Positions 8,419 to 17,073 of a stretch of 64,000 nucleotides of DNA are shown piece by piece; position 1 is the first letter of the stretch, and the number at the start of each line of letters is the position of its first letter. The notes under the pieces were generated by a model. That model did not search any database. It saw only the letters and a program-made list of their open reading frames with translations, and was not told the origin of the DNA. Position numbers and translations under genes: made by a program. The DNA is from Pseudomonas abieticivorans. GTDB taxonomy: Bacteria > Pseudomonadota > Gammaproteobacteria > Pseudomonadales > Pseudomonadaceae. The stretch covers positions 6,379,501 through 6,443,500 of the forward strand of contig NZ_CP094975.1 of NCBI RefSeq assembly GCF_023509015.1. Direction: 5' to 3'.

Positions 8419-10067
8419 GGGGCGCTCGCTGCCCATTGCACGTAGCACACCTGGACCGGCATCTGGTGCTGCGCGCAAAAATCCAGCCAGCGCAATTGGT
8501 TGTCCTGCAGGCGATCGCCCGGGCCCTTGACCTCGATCATGCGGTAACGTTTTTCCTGCGGCCAGAACTGGATCAGGTCAGGCATACCACTGCGGTTGGC
8601 CTTGACGTCTTCCAGCAGGCGCTCGAAGCAGCGGCGCAGGTGCTCGGCGGGCAGGCAGTCGAGCGCCACCGCCAGCAATTCCTCGCTCAGCGCGCCCCAG
8701 AACACGAAAGGCGACTGCACGCCGAATTTGCTGTGGTAGCGGGTGCGGATGGTCGCCTTGTAGCGCTCATCGCTCAACTCTGCCAGGCATTGGCCGAACA
8801 AATCGGCGCGGCGGGTGTGGAAGTCCGGCTGCATGAGGTCGGCCGGGCCGCTTTGGAACGGGTGGAAGAACGCCCCCGGCAGGGCCGCGAAGATCGCCGG
8901 CCAGCAGAGCAGGCCGAACAACGAGTTGAGCAGGCTGTTTTCGACGTAGTACACCGGCCCGTCGTGTTCGTGCAGGTGGGCCTGCACGGCGAACTCGACG
9001 CCCATGGGCACCTCGCCCGGCGCCAGCTCCACATGCAACGAGAGCACCACCGGCTTTTTAGACCGAGCAGTCGCCGGCAGCCCCAGTTGCCGACGCAAGC
9101 GCGGTATCACCCGGGGTAAGTGCTGGGCTTCCGCCGCGCTTTCGGGGGCCTGTTCGGCCAACAGCGCCAGCGCGTGGGCCTGCTCGAAGCGCTCCAGGCG
9201 CTCCAGCACGCGGATCTGCCGGGCCCGGCTGCCGGGGTAGGCGCATTCGGAATAAATCGCCAACGCCTCTAGCAGCAGGCCTTGGCGTTCGCATTGGTAG
9301 GCCAGGCTAAACAGCAGCTTGTCGCGACGGCTGCGCAACCACGGGTTATCGCTGGCCAGGCCGCGCAGTTGGGCCAGCAAGGGCATCAACTCAGCGCCTG
9401 CTTCCAGGGCTTCGCGGCAATGGTGCAACTGCAGGCCCAGCTCCACATCGGCGCGGTTTTGCAAGCCGCGGGACGCCAGCGGCATGTCCACCGTTTCATA
9501 ACGAAAGATGCCCAGGTCCGCCAACACGAAGTCGGTCCAGCCCTGGTGCAGGTTGCCAAAAAACAGCAGGCGCAAGCGCTCGCACAGGGGCCGCACGGGC
9601 AAGGCGTACACCTGGTCGTCAAGGTGCGGGCACCACAAGCCAAACGCCTGGGCCGGGGGCGCGTGCTCGGCGATTTGCGCCAGCAGCTCGTCCTTGCGCG
9701 CCGATGCGCGGCGGATCCAGGGTTTGAACGTGGTGATGATTTCGGGCTTTTGCAGCACCTCGAACAGCTCGGCCAAGGCCAGCGGCGCCTGCGCGTTCAC
9801 CCAGCCTTCATCAAGCAGCGGCTGCACCGCAAGCGCCGTGGCGCCGATTTCGTCATAGACCAGCTTGCTGGCGCGGAACAACGGCCCCTTGCGCATCACC
9901 AAGCGCACCAGCAACGCCTGGGCGGGCCGTGGCACCTGGGCGAAACGGGCGATGAAACGCTGCTCCTCGGCGTCCAGCACATCGCTGTAGCGCAGGCTCA
10001 GCCAGTCGAGCACGCGCTGGAAGTTGACCAGGTAATAGAACGGATCATCCAAAGGGGAAACAGTCAC
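8415..10067 (-). CDS. VRR-NUC domain nuclease
   Basis: About 550 residues. The C-terminus carries a VRR-NUC (FAN1-like) nuclease core: GMPDLIQFWP, then RMIEVKGPGDRLQDNQLRWL, supplying the D, E-x-K and Q of the PD-(D/E)XK site. The N-terminal 400 residues are helical repeats typical of these proteins. The GTG at 10067 (VTVSPLDDPFYYL) is preferred over a TTG at 10082, because a -10-like TATAAA at about 10104-10099 puts transcription start too close to 10082. It is first gene of a two-gene operon with the helicase, under a LexA box. Confidence 0.88.
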   Translation of the reverse strand: MTVSPLDDPFYYLVNFQRVLDWLSLRYSDVLDAEEQRFIARFAQVPRPAQALLVRLVMRKGPLFRASKLVYDEIGATALAVQPLLDEGWVNAQAPLALAELFEVLQKPEIITTFKPWIRRASARKDELLAQIAEHAPPAQAFGLWCPHLDDQVYALPVRPLCERLRLLFFGNLHQGWTDFVLADLGIFRYETVDMPLASRGLQNRADVELGLQLHHCREALEAGAELMPLLAQLRGLASDNPWLRSRRDKLLFSLAYQCERQGLLLEALAIYSECAYPGSRARQIRVLERLERFEQAHALALLAEQAPESAAEAQHLPRVIPRLRRQLGLPATARSKKPVVLSLHVELAPGEVPMGVEFAVQAHLHEHDGPVYYVENSLLNSLFGLLCWPAIFAALPGAFFHPFQSGPADLMQPDFHTRRADLFGQCLAELSDERYKATIRTRYHSKFGVQSPFVFWGALSEELLAVALDCLPAEHLRRCFERLLEDVKANRSGMPDLIQFWPQEKRYRMIEVKGPGDRLQDNQLRWLDFCAQHQMPVQVCYVQWAASAP

Positions 10068-10095
10068 GGTGCCGGGAGCCAAGCGCGAACAAACA

Positions 10096-10111
10096 CTGTT
10101 TATACATACAG
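10096..10111. promoter_or_regulatory. LexA (SOS) box
   Basis: CTGTTTATACATACAG has CTG-N10-CAG with the A/T-rich alternating centre of the gamma-proteobacterial LexA consensus. It overlaps the -10-like TATAAA of the VRR-NUC/helicase promoter, so LexA binding would block it. No competing gene start is nearby. Confidence 0.85.
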
Positions 10112-10157
10112 ACCGGCACCCAAGGCAACTGCTTATGGATAGAAGGCACCTGCGTGA

Positions 10158-10883
10158 TCAGGGTGTCGCCTGCACCAGCAGCCCCAGCGCCTGCAATTGG
10201 CCCGCGTCCACATCCGATACCGCGACAAAGCGCAGGTGCTGATGCTGCCACGCCAACACGTTGAACCCGCGCACGCTGAAGGCCTGCGGCGGGCTGTCCG
10301 GTTCATCGGTGGGCTGAATGAACAGGTTGATCACGTGGCGGTCATGCCGGTAGGTCAACGCCGCCGCGCTGCGCTGGCGCAGGTAGTCCAACCGACCGCC
10401 CAGCAACACGAAGCCCTGGTCGCTGAAGTCATGCACCGGTGGGGCGAAGTCCAGTTTGCCGGTGAACCAGGGCTTGACCGTATGGCGATCGGCAGAGGCC
10501 ACGTCGTTCAAATGCTCGGCCATCAACGAACGTACGTGGCTGGACACCGCTTCCTCCTGCCACGCCGGCGGCGCCACGGGCGTGGCGATAAACAGCACAA
10601 GCGCCACGGCCAAGGCCACCCCGCTGGCGGCAGGCGCCCACCAACGGCGCCACGCGGCAGGTGTTTGCCGGGCGAGCAGGCCCTGCAGGTCGGCAGGTGC
10701 CGGATAGTAAGGGGCATGGGCTTTTACGGCGGCAATCAGGCTGCGCGCGGCCTGAAGGTGCTGCGCGCACTCGGCGCAATACAGCAGGTGGCCATCGACC
10801 TCGGCCACTTGGCTGGCGCTCAACGCTTGGTCCAGGTAGCCATCGAGCAGCGCCCGGCACTGTTTGCAGTCCAGTTCATGCAT
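10158..10883 (-). CDS. Anti-sigma factor, zinc-finger (zf-HC2) type, membrane anchored
   Basis: The 241-residue protein starts MHELDCKQCRALLDGYLDQ and continues HLLYCAECAQHL, giving the H-x3-C-x2-C zinc-associated anti-sigma fold. One membrane segment follows at about 87-103 (SGVALAVALVLFIATPV), and the remainder is predicted periplasmic. The start overlaps the end of the ECF sigma gene by 8 bp. It should hold that sigma factor inactive until a signal is received. Confidence 0.9.
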   Translation of the reverse strand: MHELDCKQCRALLDGYLDQALSASQVAEVDGHLLYCAECAQHLQAARSLIAAVKAHAPYYPAPADLQGLLARQTPAAWRRWWAPAASGVALAVALVLFIATPVAPPAWQEEAVSSHVRSLMAEHLNDVASADRHTVKPWFTGKLDFAPPVHDFSDQGFVLLGGRLDYLRQRSAAALTYRHDRHVINLFIQPTDEPDSPPQAFSVRGFNVLAWQHQHLRFVAVSDVDAGQLQALGLLVQATP

Positions 10884-11373
10884 GGCCGCGCCGCCTCAGC
10901 AATTGTTCGCGCAATTGCCCACGTGCCCGCGACAAGCGCGACATGACCGTGCCCAACGGCACATCGATCACCCGGGCGATGTCCTGGTAGCTCAAGCCCT
11001 GCAGGTCTTTCAACACGATCACCTCGCGAAAACCGGGGGCCAGCGCCTGCAAGGCCGCTTGCACATGGGCGCAATCCTCGGCGTCGATGGCCAGGCCTTC
11101 CGGGGACTCGCCGTGGTCGGCAACCTCTTGCTCGTCCAGGGGCATCCAGCGCCAGGCCATGGCCGCCTTCAACCAGGTGTGGCTTTCGTTGCGCACGATG
11201 GCCAAAAACCAGGCACGCGGGTTGCTGCCGTCAAAGCGGTCCAGGTATTTGCAGGCGCGGTAGGCGCTTTCCTGCACCACGTCGTGGGCCGCGCTGTCGT
11301 TGCCCGTCAGCCACCGTGCCAGGTTATAGGCGGCGTTCATGTGCGGTGCAAACAGCGCCTCGAATCGATTCAT
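10876..11373 (-). CDS. ECF-family RNA polymerase sigma factor
   Basis: A 165-residue sigma-70 protein with region 2 (HDVVQESAYRACKYLDRFDG, then NPRAWFLAIVRN) and region 4 (LAPGFREVIVLKDLQGLSYQ, IARVIDVPLGTVMSRLSRAR). It is translationally coupled to the anti-sigma gene downstream and divergent from a phosphoesterase-cupredoxin operon. Matching promoter elements face both ways in the 133-bp gap, implying autoregulation and control of the divergent genes. Confidence 0.93.
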   Translation of the reverse strand: MNRFEALFAPHMNAAYNLARWLTGNDSAAHDVVQESAYRACKYLDRFDGSNPRAWFLAIVRNESHTWLKAAMAWRWMPLDEQEVADHGESPEGLAIDAEDCAHVQAALQALAPGFREVIVLKDLQGLSYQDIARVIDVPLGTVMSRLSRARGQLREQLLRRRGHA

Positions 11374-11400
11374 CGCGGCCCTCGCCCTTCTGACACCTGA

Positions 11401-11428
11401 ATAACTGCCATCGGCCGACTTTTATTCC
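11401..11428 (-). promoter_or_regulatory. Candidate ECF promoter for sigma/anti-sigma operon
   Basis: Read on the minus strand: GGAATAAA (11428-11421), 15 bases, then GTTAT (11405-11401), followed by the sigma gene ATG at 11373. The identical -35, spacer length and near-identical -10 occur in mirror image for the divergent operon. Which sigma factor uses it is inferred from autoregulation being usual for ECF systems. Confidence 0.65.
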
Positions 11429-11437
11429 AGCACTGGG

Positions 11438-11466
11438 GGAATAAAACCGCGCGCCGGGCAGTTTAT
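11438..11466 (+). promoter_or_regulatory. Candidate ECF promoter for phosphoesterase-cupredoxin operon
   Basis: GGAATAAA (11438-11445), 15 bases, then GTTTAT (11461-11466), 41 bases before the ATG at 11507. It matches the opposite-facing element at 11428-11401 in -35 sequence and spacing, so both operons probably share the ECF sigma factor encoded at 11373. Confidence 0.65.
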
Positions 11467-11506
11467 TCAGCCGCACCCCGGCAACCGCCAGCCATGAGGA
11501 ACCGCC

Positions 11507-12475
11507 ATGAACACGCGCCGCCACGACAGCCTGCAAGACCCCACCCGCAGAACCCTGCTCAAATGTTCGGCCTGGGCCGGCGCGGGGGTGATCTGGGCCC
11601 TGGCCGGCGGGGTACCCAAAGCGTTCGCCCTGGATGACAACGGTAGCCTGTCGGACCCTACCGCGCTGGCCAGTGACTTTCATTTCGTGCAAATCAGCGA
11701 CTCGCACATCGGCTTCAACAAGGAGGCCAACCCAGAACCCCTCAAGACCCTGCAACTGGCCATCGACAAGGTCATCGCCCTGCCCCGCCCACCGGCGTTG
11801 ATCCTGCATACCGGTGACATCAGCCACCTGTCCCGGGCCGACGAGTTCGACCTGGCCGAGCAGACGCTCAAGGGCCTGCCCGCCCGCGTGCACTACGTAC
11901 CCGGCGAACACGATACCCTGGATGCCGGCGGCGGCCAGTTGTATTTGCAACGCTATGGCAAGGGCACCCAGGGCAATGGCTGGTACAGCTTCGATGACCA
12001 TGGGGTGCACTTCGTGGCGCTGGTCAATGTGTTCAACTTCCAGGCCGGCCATGAAGCCAGCCTGGGCAGCGACCAGCTCAAATGGCTGGCCGACGACCTG
12101 CGCGCGGTGTCGCGCAGCACCCCGGTGGTGGTGTTTGCGCATATCCCGCTCTGGACGATCTACCAACCCTGGGGCTGGGGTACCGAGGACGGCGACCAGG
12201 CACTGGCGCTGCTACGCGACTACGGTTCGGTGACCGTGCTCAACGGGCACATTCACCAGGTGATCCAGAAAGTGGAAGGCAACATCACCTTCCACACCGC
12301 CCGGGGTACCGCCTACCCGCAACCGGCGCCCGGGGCCGCCGCCGCGCCGGGCCCGTTGAGCGTGCCGGCCGACCAGTTGCGCAACTACCTGGGCATCACC
12401 GACGTCAGGGCGACCCAGGGCAACCACCCACTGGCGCTGATCAACACCACCCTGGCCGACCCGGTGAACGCATGA
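11507..12475 (+). CDS. Tat-exported metallophosphoesterase (calcineurin-like)
   Basis: The 322-residue protein has a twin-arginine signal (DPTRRTLLKCSAWAGAGVI, arginines 14-15; cleavage probably after VPKAFA, residue 41). The mature part carries the metallophosphoesterase motifs in order: DSH (65-67), GD (103-104), a variant GEHD, FAHIP and GHIH. It would hydrolyse a phosphate ester in the periplasm using a dinuclear metal site. It overlaps the cupredoxin start (ATGA) and faces away from the ECF sigma operon. Confidence 0.9.
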   Translation: MNTRRHDSLQDPTRRTLLKCSAWAGAGVIWALAGGVPKAFALDDNGSLSDPTALASDFHFVQISDSHIGFNKEANPEPLKTLQLAIDKVIALPRPPALILHTGDISHLSRADEFDLAEQTLKGLPARVHYVPGEHDTLDAGGGQLYLQRYGKGTQGNGWYSFDDHGVHFVALVNVFNFQAGHEASLGSDQLKWLADDLRAVSRSTPVVVFAHIPLWTIYQPWGWGTEDGDQALALLRDYGSVTVLNGHIHQVIQKVEGNITFHTARGTAYPQPAPGAAAAPGPLSVPADQLRNYLGITDVRATQGNHPLALINTTLADPVNA

Positions 12476-12792
12476 ACGGCCAGGCATGGGCCTTGCTGGC
12501 CGGCTTGACGATGGCCCATGGCGCCAGCGCCGCCGACGCGGTGCAGGTCGATATCCGCGACTTCATGTTCAGCCCGGCGCAGTTGACCATCAGCGCCGGC
12601 ACCCAGGTGACGTGGGTCAACGATGACCAGATCCCCCATACGCTGGTGGACACCAACAAGCACTTCCGTTCGGCCGCCCTGGACACCCAGGACCGTTTCA
12701 CCCACACCTTCGACACACCGGGGCGCTATGAGTATTTTTGCACGTTGCACCCGCAGATGGTCGGCACCTTGATCGTCACGGCTCGGCCTTGA
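12472..12792 (+). CDS. Periplasmic cupredoxin (type 1 copper protein)
   Basis: A 106-residue protein with a short signal peptide (to about ADA, residue 23) and a plastocyanin/amicyanin-like fold. Copper ligands are visible: His56 (IPHTLVD), Cys90, His93 and Met96 in YFCTLHPQM. The ATG at 12472 overlaps the phosphoesterase stop; longer in-frame readings upstream lie inside that gene. It likely transfers electrons or handles copper in the response controlled by the ECF sigma factor. Its last 17 bases overlap the convergent MocR gene. Confidence 0.9.
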   Translation: MNGQAWALLAGLTMAHGASAADAVQVDIRDFMFSPAQLTISAGTQVTWVNDDQIPHTLVDTNKHFRSAALDTQDRFTHTFDTPGRYEYFCTLHPQMVGTLIVTARP

Positions 12793-14182
12793 GCGGCCGG
12801 GCAGCCTGGCTCAAGGCCTTGCCCAAGGCCAACAGCACCGCGTCGGGCGGTGGGTCATCCTGGCCGCCACAACGCAGTTGCAGGCAGTGGCGATGCAAGC
12901 CGCCCACGCTGAACATTTCGCCCGGCTCGATGACAATGCGCTGGGCCAGCAAGCGCTCGAACACCCGGCCCATGTCGGTCGGTTGCCGTGCCCTGAGCCA
13001 CAGGGCGGCGCCACCGGCAGGCCGGTCGACCCAGACCTGCTCGCCCAACAGCCGCTTGACCCGTGCGCTCAGTTGCTCAAGACGCAGGCTGAGCGAGGCG
13101 CGCAAACGCATCAGGTGCTCGTCCACCACGCCTGCGGCATACAGCCGCGCAATCGCCCGCTGGCGCAGCAGCGGCACCTGGAACCCGCGCCGTACGAAGG
13201 CGGCACGCAAGTCCGCGCCAAAATGCCGCGACAGCAGGTACGCAAAGGGCGCATCGCCGCCCAGGGTGTGCTCGAACGAGGACAGCACCAGCAGCCGATC
13301 CGGGTTGGCCAGGTCACGAAACCGCGTGCAGGCCTGGAAGCACAACTCGCCGTGGCTGTCGTTTTCCAGCAACCACACCCCGTGGCTGTCCAACAGACTG
13401 ACGATGCAATGCTTGTCCAGGTCCGGCATCAAGGTGCCCTGGGGCACGTTGAACGCCGAATCGACCATCATCATGCGCACCTCGCCCTGCGCCAGGATCT
13501 GCGCCAGCCGGTCCTGGTCCACGCGCCCCACGGCACACAGGGGCAACTCGACCAGGCGCAGCCCGGCGTGCTGCAGTACCTGCAGGGCCTGTGGGCAGGC
13601 CGGCGAGGTGACCAGCACGCTGCCGCCACCCAGGCCCGTGGCCTCGATCAACAGCTCCAGCAGGGCCCGCCGATCGACCGCGATATACACCTGTTCGGCG
13701 CTCCAGCACTGCTCGGTGGACCGGGTGTAGCGCGCCGCCAACAGGCGCCGCAACTCAAGCTCGCCACAGGGCTGGGCAGGCGCCTCCGGCACGCGCGGGT
13801 ACTGGCGCCACAGTTGCAATTCCTGGCGCAACAACGCCTGGCTCAAGGTCGCGAACGGTTGGCCCCGACCGAGCATGCGCAGGTCGGCGCGGATCGCGTT
13901 GAAGGCCACCCGCTGGTACAAGTCGCCCTTCTCGCTGGAACACGGCTGGCTGGATTGCGCACGGGTGAAATAGCCCGACTTGGCCACGCAGAACACCCGC
14001 CCTTCGTTCTCCAGCAAGCCGTAGGCTGACTGCACCGTGATGATGGAGACTTCGAGGTCGCGGGCCAAGGCGCGCAGCGACGGCAGCTTGAGGGTGGCGC
14101 CCGGCTCCACCGCGTCGATCAGCGACAACAGATAGCGGTACACCGCCTGGTAGGCGTAACCGCGGGCAGGTCGGCGGTCCAT
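12776..14182 (-). CDS. MocR-like GntR regulator with aminotransferase-fold domain lacking the PLP lysine
   Basis: 468 residues: an N-terminal GntR winged helix (LKLPSLRALARDLEVSIITV, QSAYGLLENEGRV) joined to a fold-type I aminotransferase domain. Where MocR/PdxR proteins have the PLP-binding lysine in S-F-S-K-T-L, this protein has SSFEHTL, with His at about residue 305. The D of the ENDSHGE motif remains. It may therefore bind PLP weakly, bind another ligand, or work without PLP. The ATG at 14182 shares a base with the stop of the upstream gene (TGATG), so the pair is coupled. Confidence 0.85.
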   Translation of the reverse strand: MDRRPARGYAYQAVYRYLLSLIDAVEPGATLKLPSLRALARDLEVSIITVQSAYGLLENEGRVFCVAKSGYFTRAQSSQPCSSEKGDLYQRVAFNAIRADLRMLGRGQPFATLSQALLRQELQLWRQYPRVPEAPAQPCGELELRRLLAARYTRSTEQCWSAEQVYIAVDRRALLELLIEATGLGGGSVLVTSPACPQALQVLQHAGLRLVELPLCAVGRVDQDRLAQILAQGEVRMMMVDSAFNVPQGTLMPDLDKHCIVSLLDSHGVWLLENDSHGELCFQACTRFRDLANPDRLLVLSSFEHTLGGDAPFAYLLSRHFGADLRAAFVRRGFQVPLLRQRAIARLYAAGVVDEHLMRLRASLSLRLEQLSARVKRLLGEQVWVDRPAGGAALWLRARQPTDMGRVFERLLAQRIVIEPGEMFSVGGLHRHCLQLRCGGQDDPPPDAVLLALGKALSQAARPLKAEP

Positions 14183-15663
14183 CAACGCCCCGTCATCAAT
14201 ACGCGCGGCGCATCACCCTGCGTGACCCAAACCTTGTCCGGGTCACTGGCCCGCACCCGGGCGATCAGGCTGCGAGGGTCGGCAAAATCGACCCGCGGCT
14301 GACGGTACAGGCGTTGCAGCAGGCCCATGGGCAACCCGCTGGTGTTGACCAGCCAACGCACCCACTTCCCGGCCACTGGCCGGCCGCGCAGCGCGTCGTG
14401 GAAATACGGCAGGGCGTCTTGCAAGCGCGGATGGCAGCGCTGCACAAAGGCTGCCAGCGCCGCGCCCTGCGCGGTGAACGGTGAAAACAGCAGGCACACC
14501 CATTGCGTGTCATCCAGGCCGAAGCCATCCCGGCCGTGTTGCTGCGCCAGCGCGCGGCGCTGCGACAGCTTGGCGCGGGTGTCGTAGGCGCCCAGGGCCA
14601 ACTCGATCAAGTGCGCGGGGATGTGCTTGCGGCGCATCAGGGTGGTCGCCAATTCCAGGTACTGCGCCACGCCCTCGGCATAGGGGCGCTGCTCCAGGTA
14701 CTGCGCCCGCAAGCCACGCAGGTGTGCCATCAGCAAGGGGTTGGCGCAGTCGGTCTCGCTGAAACCGAAAGCCAGTTCACTGAATCGAAAGCCCAGGAAG
14801 CTCACCAACAGGCGCCAGCCGTCCTCCAGTTGATCACCCACCAGGTCATGCACCGCGACGGTCACCGGCGCCTTCGCCAACTTAGGCATTGCCGGGCGCG
14901 GTGCCAATGGCGCCGCGCCATAAAGGGCGCGGTCGTAGGCGTCGCCCAAGCGGGCAAGCTGTTGCCAGGGCACCGTGGGCAAACTGCGCGGGCGTGCACA
15001 CTGGGCGAGCCCGGCCTGCCCCGCCGCACGCAAGGCCCAGCCCAGGTAACGGCGCTGCTCACGCGGCGAATCGCTGGTGACCCAGGCGTTTACGCCACCC
15101 TGGAATGCCATCGCCCGCGGGTAGAAATCCGCCAGGCGCAGGTAGCAGCCATTGCAGAAGCTGGCCCGGGCATCGCCGGCGGTCAAGTGCCCGGCCATCA
15201 ACAGGTCGTCACGGTTGCGCTGGCCGGTGGCCGCGTCCATCGGCTGCAGGTGATCGAAGGGCCGTACCTGATGATCGTCCACCACCAGCAGTTCGACCCG
15301 CGGGTCGTCCTGCAAAAACATCGCCGAATAACCGCGCTGGATGTTGTCGTAAACCGCCGCACCCAAGCCTGCATGCCTGCAGGTGGCCACCCGCAGCATA
15401 AAGGTGCTGCCCTGGCGGCGCGCAATGCTCAGTTGCGCGGCACGTAGCAATGCCAGCGCCAGGGAACTGGTCTTGCCGCCGCCATGGGCCAGAAACACCC
15501 GCAGCCCCGCCAACCCGCGCTGCCCGCCGGCGGCGACCGTTAGGCGCTGAATCAGCAACTGCACCGCCGCGCGTTGCGCGTGGGAACAATGGGCCAACAG
15601 TTTTTCCAGCACCTGGTGGTAGATATTATTCATGGCCTGTTGGTGAGTTTCACTGATTGTCAT
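14182..15663 (-). CDS. Unrecognised protein, possible P-loop NTPase, coupled to MocR-like regulator
   Basis: A 493-residue product I cannot assign. Near residue 60 is a glycine-rich segment, FLAHGGGKTSSLALALL, resembling a Walker A loop but one residue off the strict pattern. A hydrophobic strand ending in aspartates (VELLVVDDHQ) about 65 residues later could be Walker B. A CNGC pair occurs further on. No signal peptide or membrane segment is evident. Coding character (GC-rich third positions, few rare codons) supports a real gene. It is first in a two-gene unit with the MocR-like regulator, downstream of a region with repeated GAAACTTC elements. Confidence 0.65.
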   Translation of the reverse strand: MTISETHQQAMNNIYHQVLEKLLAHCSHAQRAAVQLLIQRLTVAAGGQRGLAGLRVFLAHGGGKTSSLALALLRAAQLSIARRQGSTFMLRVATCRHAGLGAAVYDNIQRGYSAMFLQDDPRVELLVVDDHQVRPFDHLQPMDAATGQRNRDDLLMAGHLTAGDARASFCNGCYLRLADFYPRAMAFQGGVNAWVTSDSPREQRRYLGWALRAAGQAGLAQCARPRSLPTVPWQQLARLGDAYDRALYGAAPLAPRPAMPKLAKAPVTVAVHDLVGDQLEDGWRLLVSFLGFRFSELAFGFSETDCANPLLMAHLRGLRAQYLEQRPYAEGVAQYLELATTLMRRKHIPAHLIELALGAYDTRAKLSQRRALAQQHGRDGFGLDDTQWVCLLFSPFTAQGAALAAFVQRCHPRLQDALPYFHDALRGRPVAGKWVRWLVNTSGLPMGLLQRLYRQPRVDFADPRSLIARVRASDPDKVWVTQGDAPRVLMTGR

Positions 15664-15693
15664 GCCTGACCCGTCTTATCCTTTATGAGTGTC

Positions 15694-16004
15694 CTAGGAA
15701 ACTTCCGACAACTTCCTACACGAAGTTCAGGACACAAAAGCGAACACCGCCGCACACTCCGCTCCAAGCGCCACAGCCTGCGGTGCGCCGCTCTCGCCGG
15801 TGATTGTCGAGGGCATCTTATCGAGGTCAGGCCAGTCAATAAAAGATACAGAGACGCACAGGACACCCGTTCAGATTAAACGATTTTTCTGGCCGCCCAA
15901 TTAAAAGACGCCCACGCGCAAGTACAGATTGAGCGTATCAATCTGTCACTGTCTGGAAGAGGAAATATAACTAGGAAACTTCGGAAGAATTTGCAGGAAA
16001 CTTC
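15694..16004. promoter_or_regulatory. Repeated AGGAAACTTC elements upstream of the P-loop/MocR operon
   Basis: The 396-bp gap 15664-16059 holds no gene. It contains CTAGGAAACTTC at 15694-15705 and 15971-15982, AGGAAACTTC again at 15995-16004, and the palindrome AACTTC-N6-GAAGTT at 15710-15727. MocR-family regulators commonly bind direct repeats near their own promoter, so these are candidate operators; binding is inferred. Confidence 0.5.
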
Positions 16005-16059
16005 TTACCCGCCCCGCACATGTCCATCGTTGCATGAACATGTGCGCCTGCCTGCACGC

Positions 16060-17073
16060 TTACAGTTGCAGGGCGATCCGGCCACCGCATGGGCAATTGT
16101 CCATGTAGCGGTGCGCTTCGACGAAGTCTTCGAAGGCGAAGGTCTTGATGATGTTCGGCGCAATCACCCGGTCGCTGGTGAACTGGTTGATCTCGCGCAG
16201 GGCCCGCTGCAAGGCGGCCTGGTCCTGGGTGATGCCCAACTCCGGCTTGCCGGTGAAATTGCCCAGGCAGTGCACGAAGAACTGGATGTTCTTCTGGAAC
16301 GCCGCACAGGCCGGGAATGGCGTTTGGTTGCCGCCTTGCAGGCCGTACAGGATCAAACTGCCGCGCGGTGCCAGGGCATCGCCCAACAACGACATCTGGG
16401 GCCCGCCCAGGCCGTCCATGACCATGTCGACGCCACGGTTGTCGGTGTACTTGTTGACCTGCATCAGCAAGTCCTGCTCGTCGGTGACGATGACTTTTTC
16501 CGCACCCAGGTCGCGCAAATTGTCACGCTCATCCTCACTCTTGGTGGCCGCGAACACTTTGAGCCCCAGGGCCTTGCCCAGTTGCACGAAGGCCGGCCCT
16601 GCACAGTGGCTGGCGTCGGTCACCAACACGGTCTGGCCAGGTTTGGCCCGCGCCAGTTCGCTGTAGGCGAACGAGGCGATCAGATACGGCGTGTAGTGCA
16701 CGGCCGCTTCGACCGGGGTCAGAATGTCCGGGTAACGGGTTACCGCCAACCGCGGCAACACGATCAGGTCGCCGTACACCGGGTAGTCGTTGGGGCTTTC
16801 GGCCGGGAAGCTGGCGACCTTGTCGCCCACCGCCAGGTCGTCGACACCCTCGCCGACAGCTGCCACCACACCCGCCATCTCGTGGCCGATACCGGCCGGC
16901 AGGTGGGCATGCGAGGGGGCCAGGTTCTGCCGCCAGAGCACGTCATACCAGCTGATACCGATCGCTTCGACGCGCACTTGCACTTCGCCAGGGCCTGGCT
17001 GGCGTGCGGTGTACTCTTCAAGCTTGAGCACCTCGGCACCACCGAATTTGTGGAAACGGATCATGCGGGACAT
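16060..17073 (-). CDS. Zinc-type alcohol dehydrogenase / quinone oxidoreductase family (MDR) protein
   Basis: 337 residues with the MDR opening (MIRFHKFGGAEVLKLEE), the GHEMAGVV motif and the coenzyme region in VLVTDASHCAGPAFVQLGKA. The structural-zinc cysteines of true alcohol dehydrogenases are absent, so a quinone-oxidoreductase-like NADPH enzyme is likely. The start at 17073 (MSRMIRFHKF) has GAGG upstream; an in-frame ATG 33 bases earlier is less well placed. A LysR gene lies divergently at 17294 and probably regulates it. Confidence 0.88.
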   Translation of the reverse strand: MSRMIRFHKFGGAEVLKLEEYTARQPGPGEVQVRVEAIGISWYDVLWRQNLAPSHAHLPAGIGHEMAGVVAAVGEGVDDLAVGDKVASFPAESPNDYPVYGDLIVLPRLAVTRYPDILTPVEAAVHYTPYLIASFAYSELARAKPGQTVLVTDASHCAGPAFVQLGKALGLKVFAATKSEDERDNLRDLGAEKVIVTDEQDLLMQVNKYTDNRGVDMVMDGLGGPQMSLLGDALAPRGSLILYGLQGGNQTPFPACAAFQKNIQFFVHCLGNFTGKPELGITQDQAALQRALREINQFTSDRVIAPNIIKTFAFEDFVEAHRYMDNCPCGGRIALQL

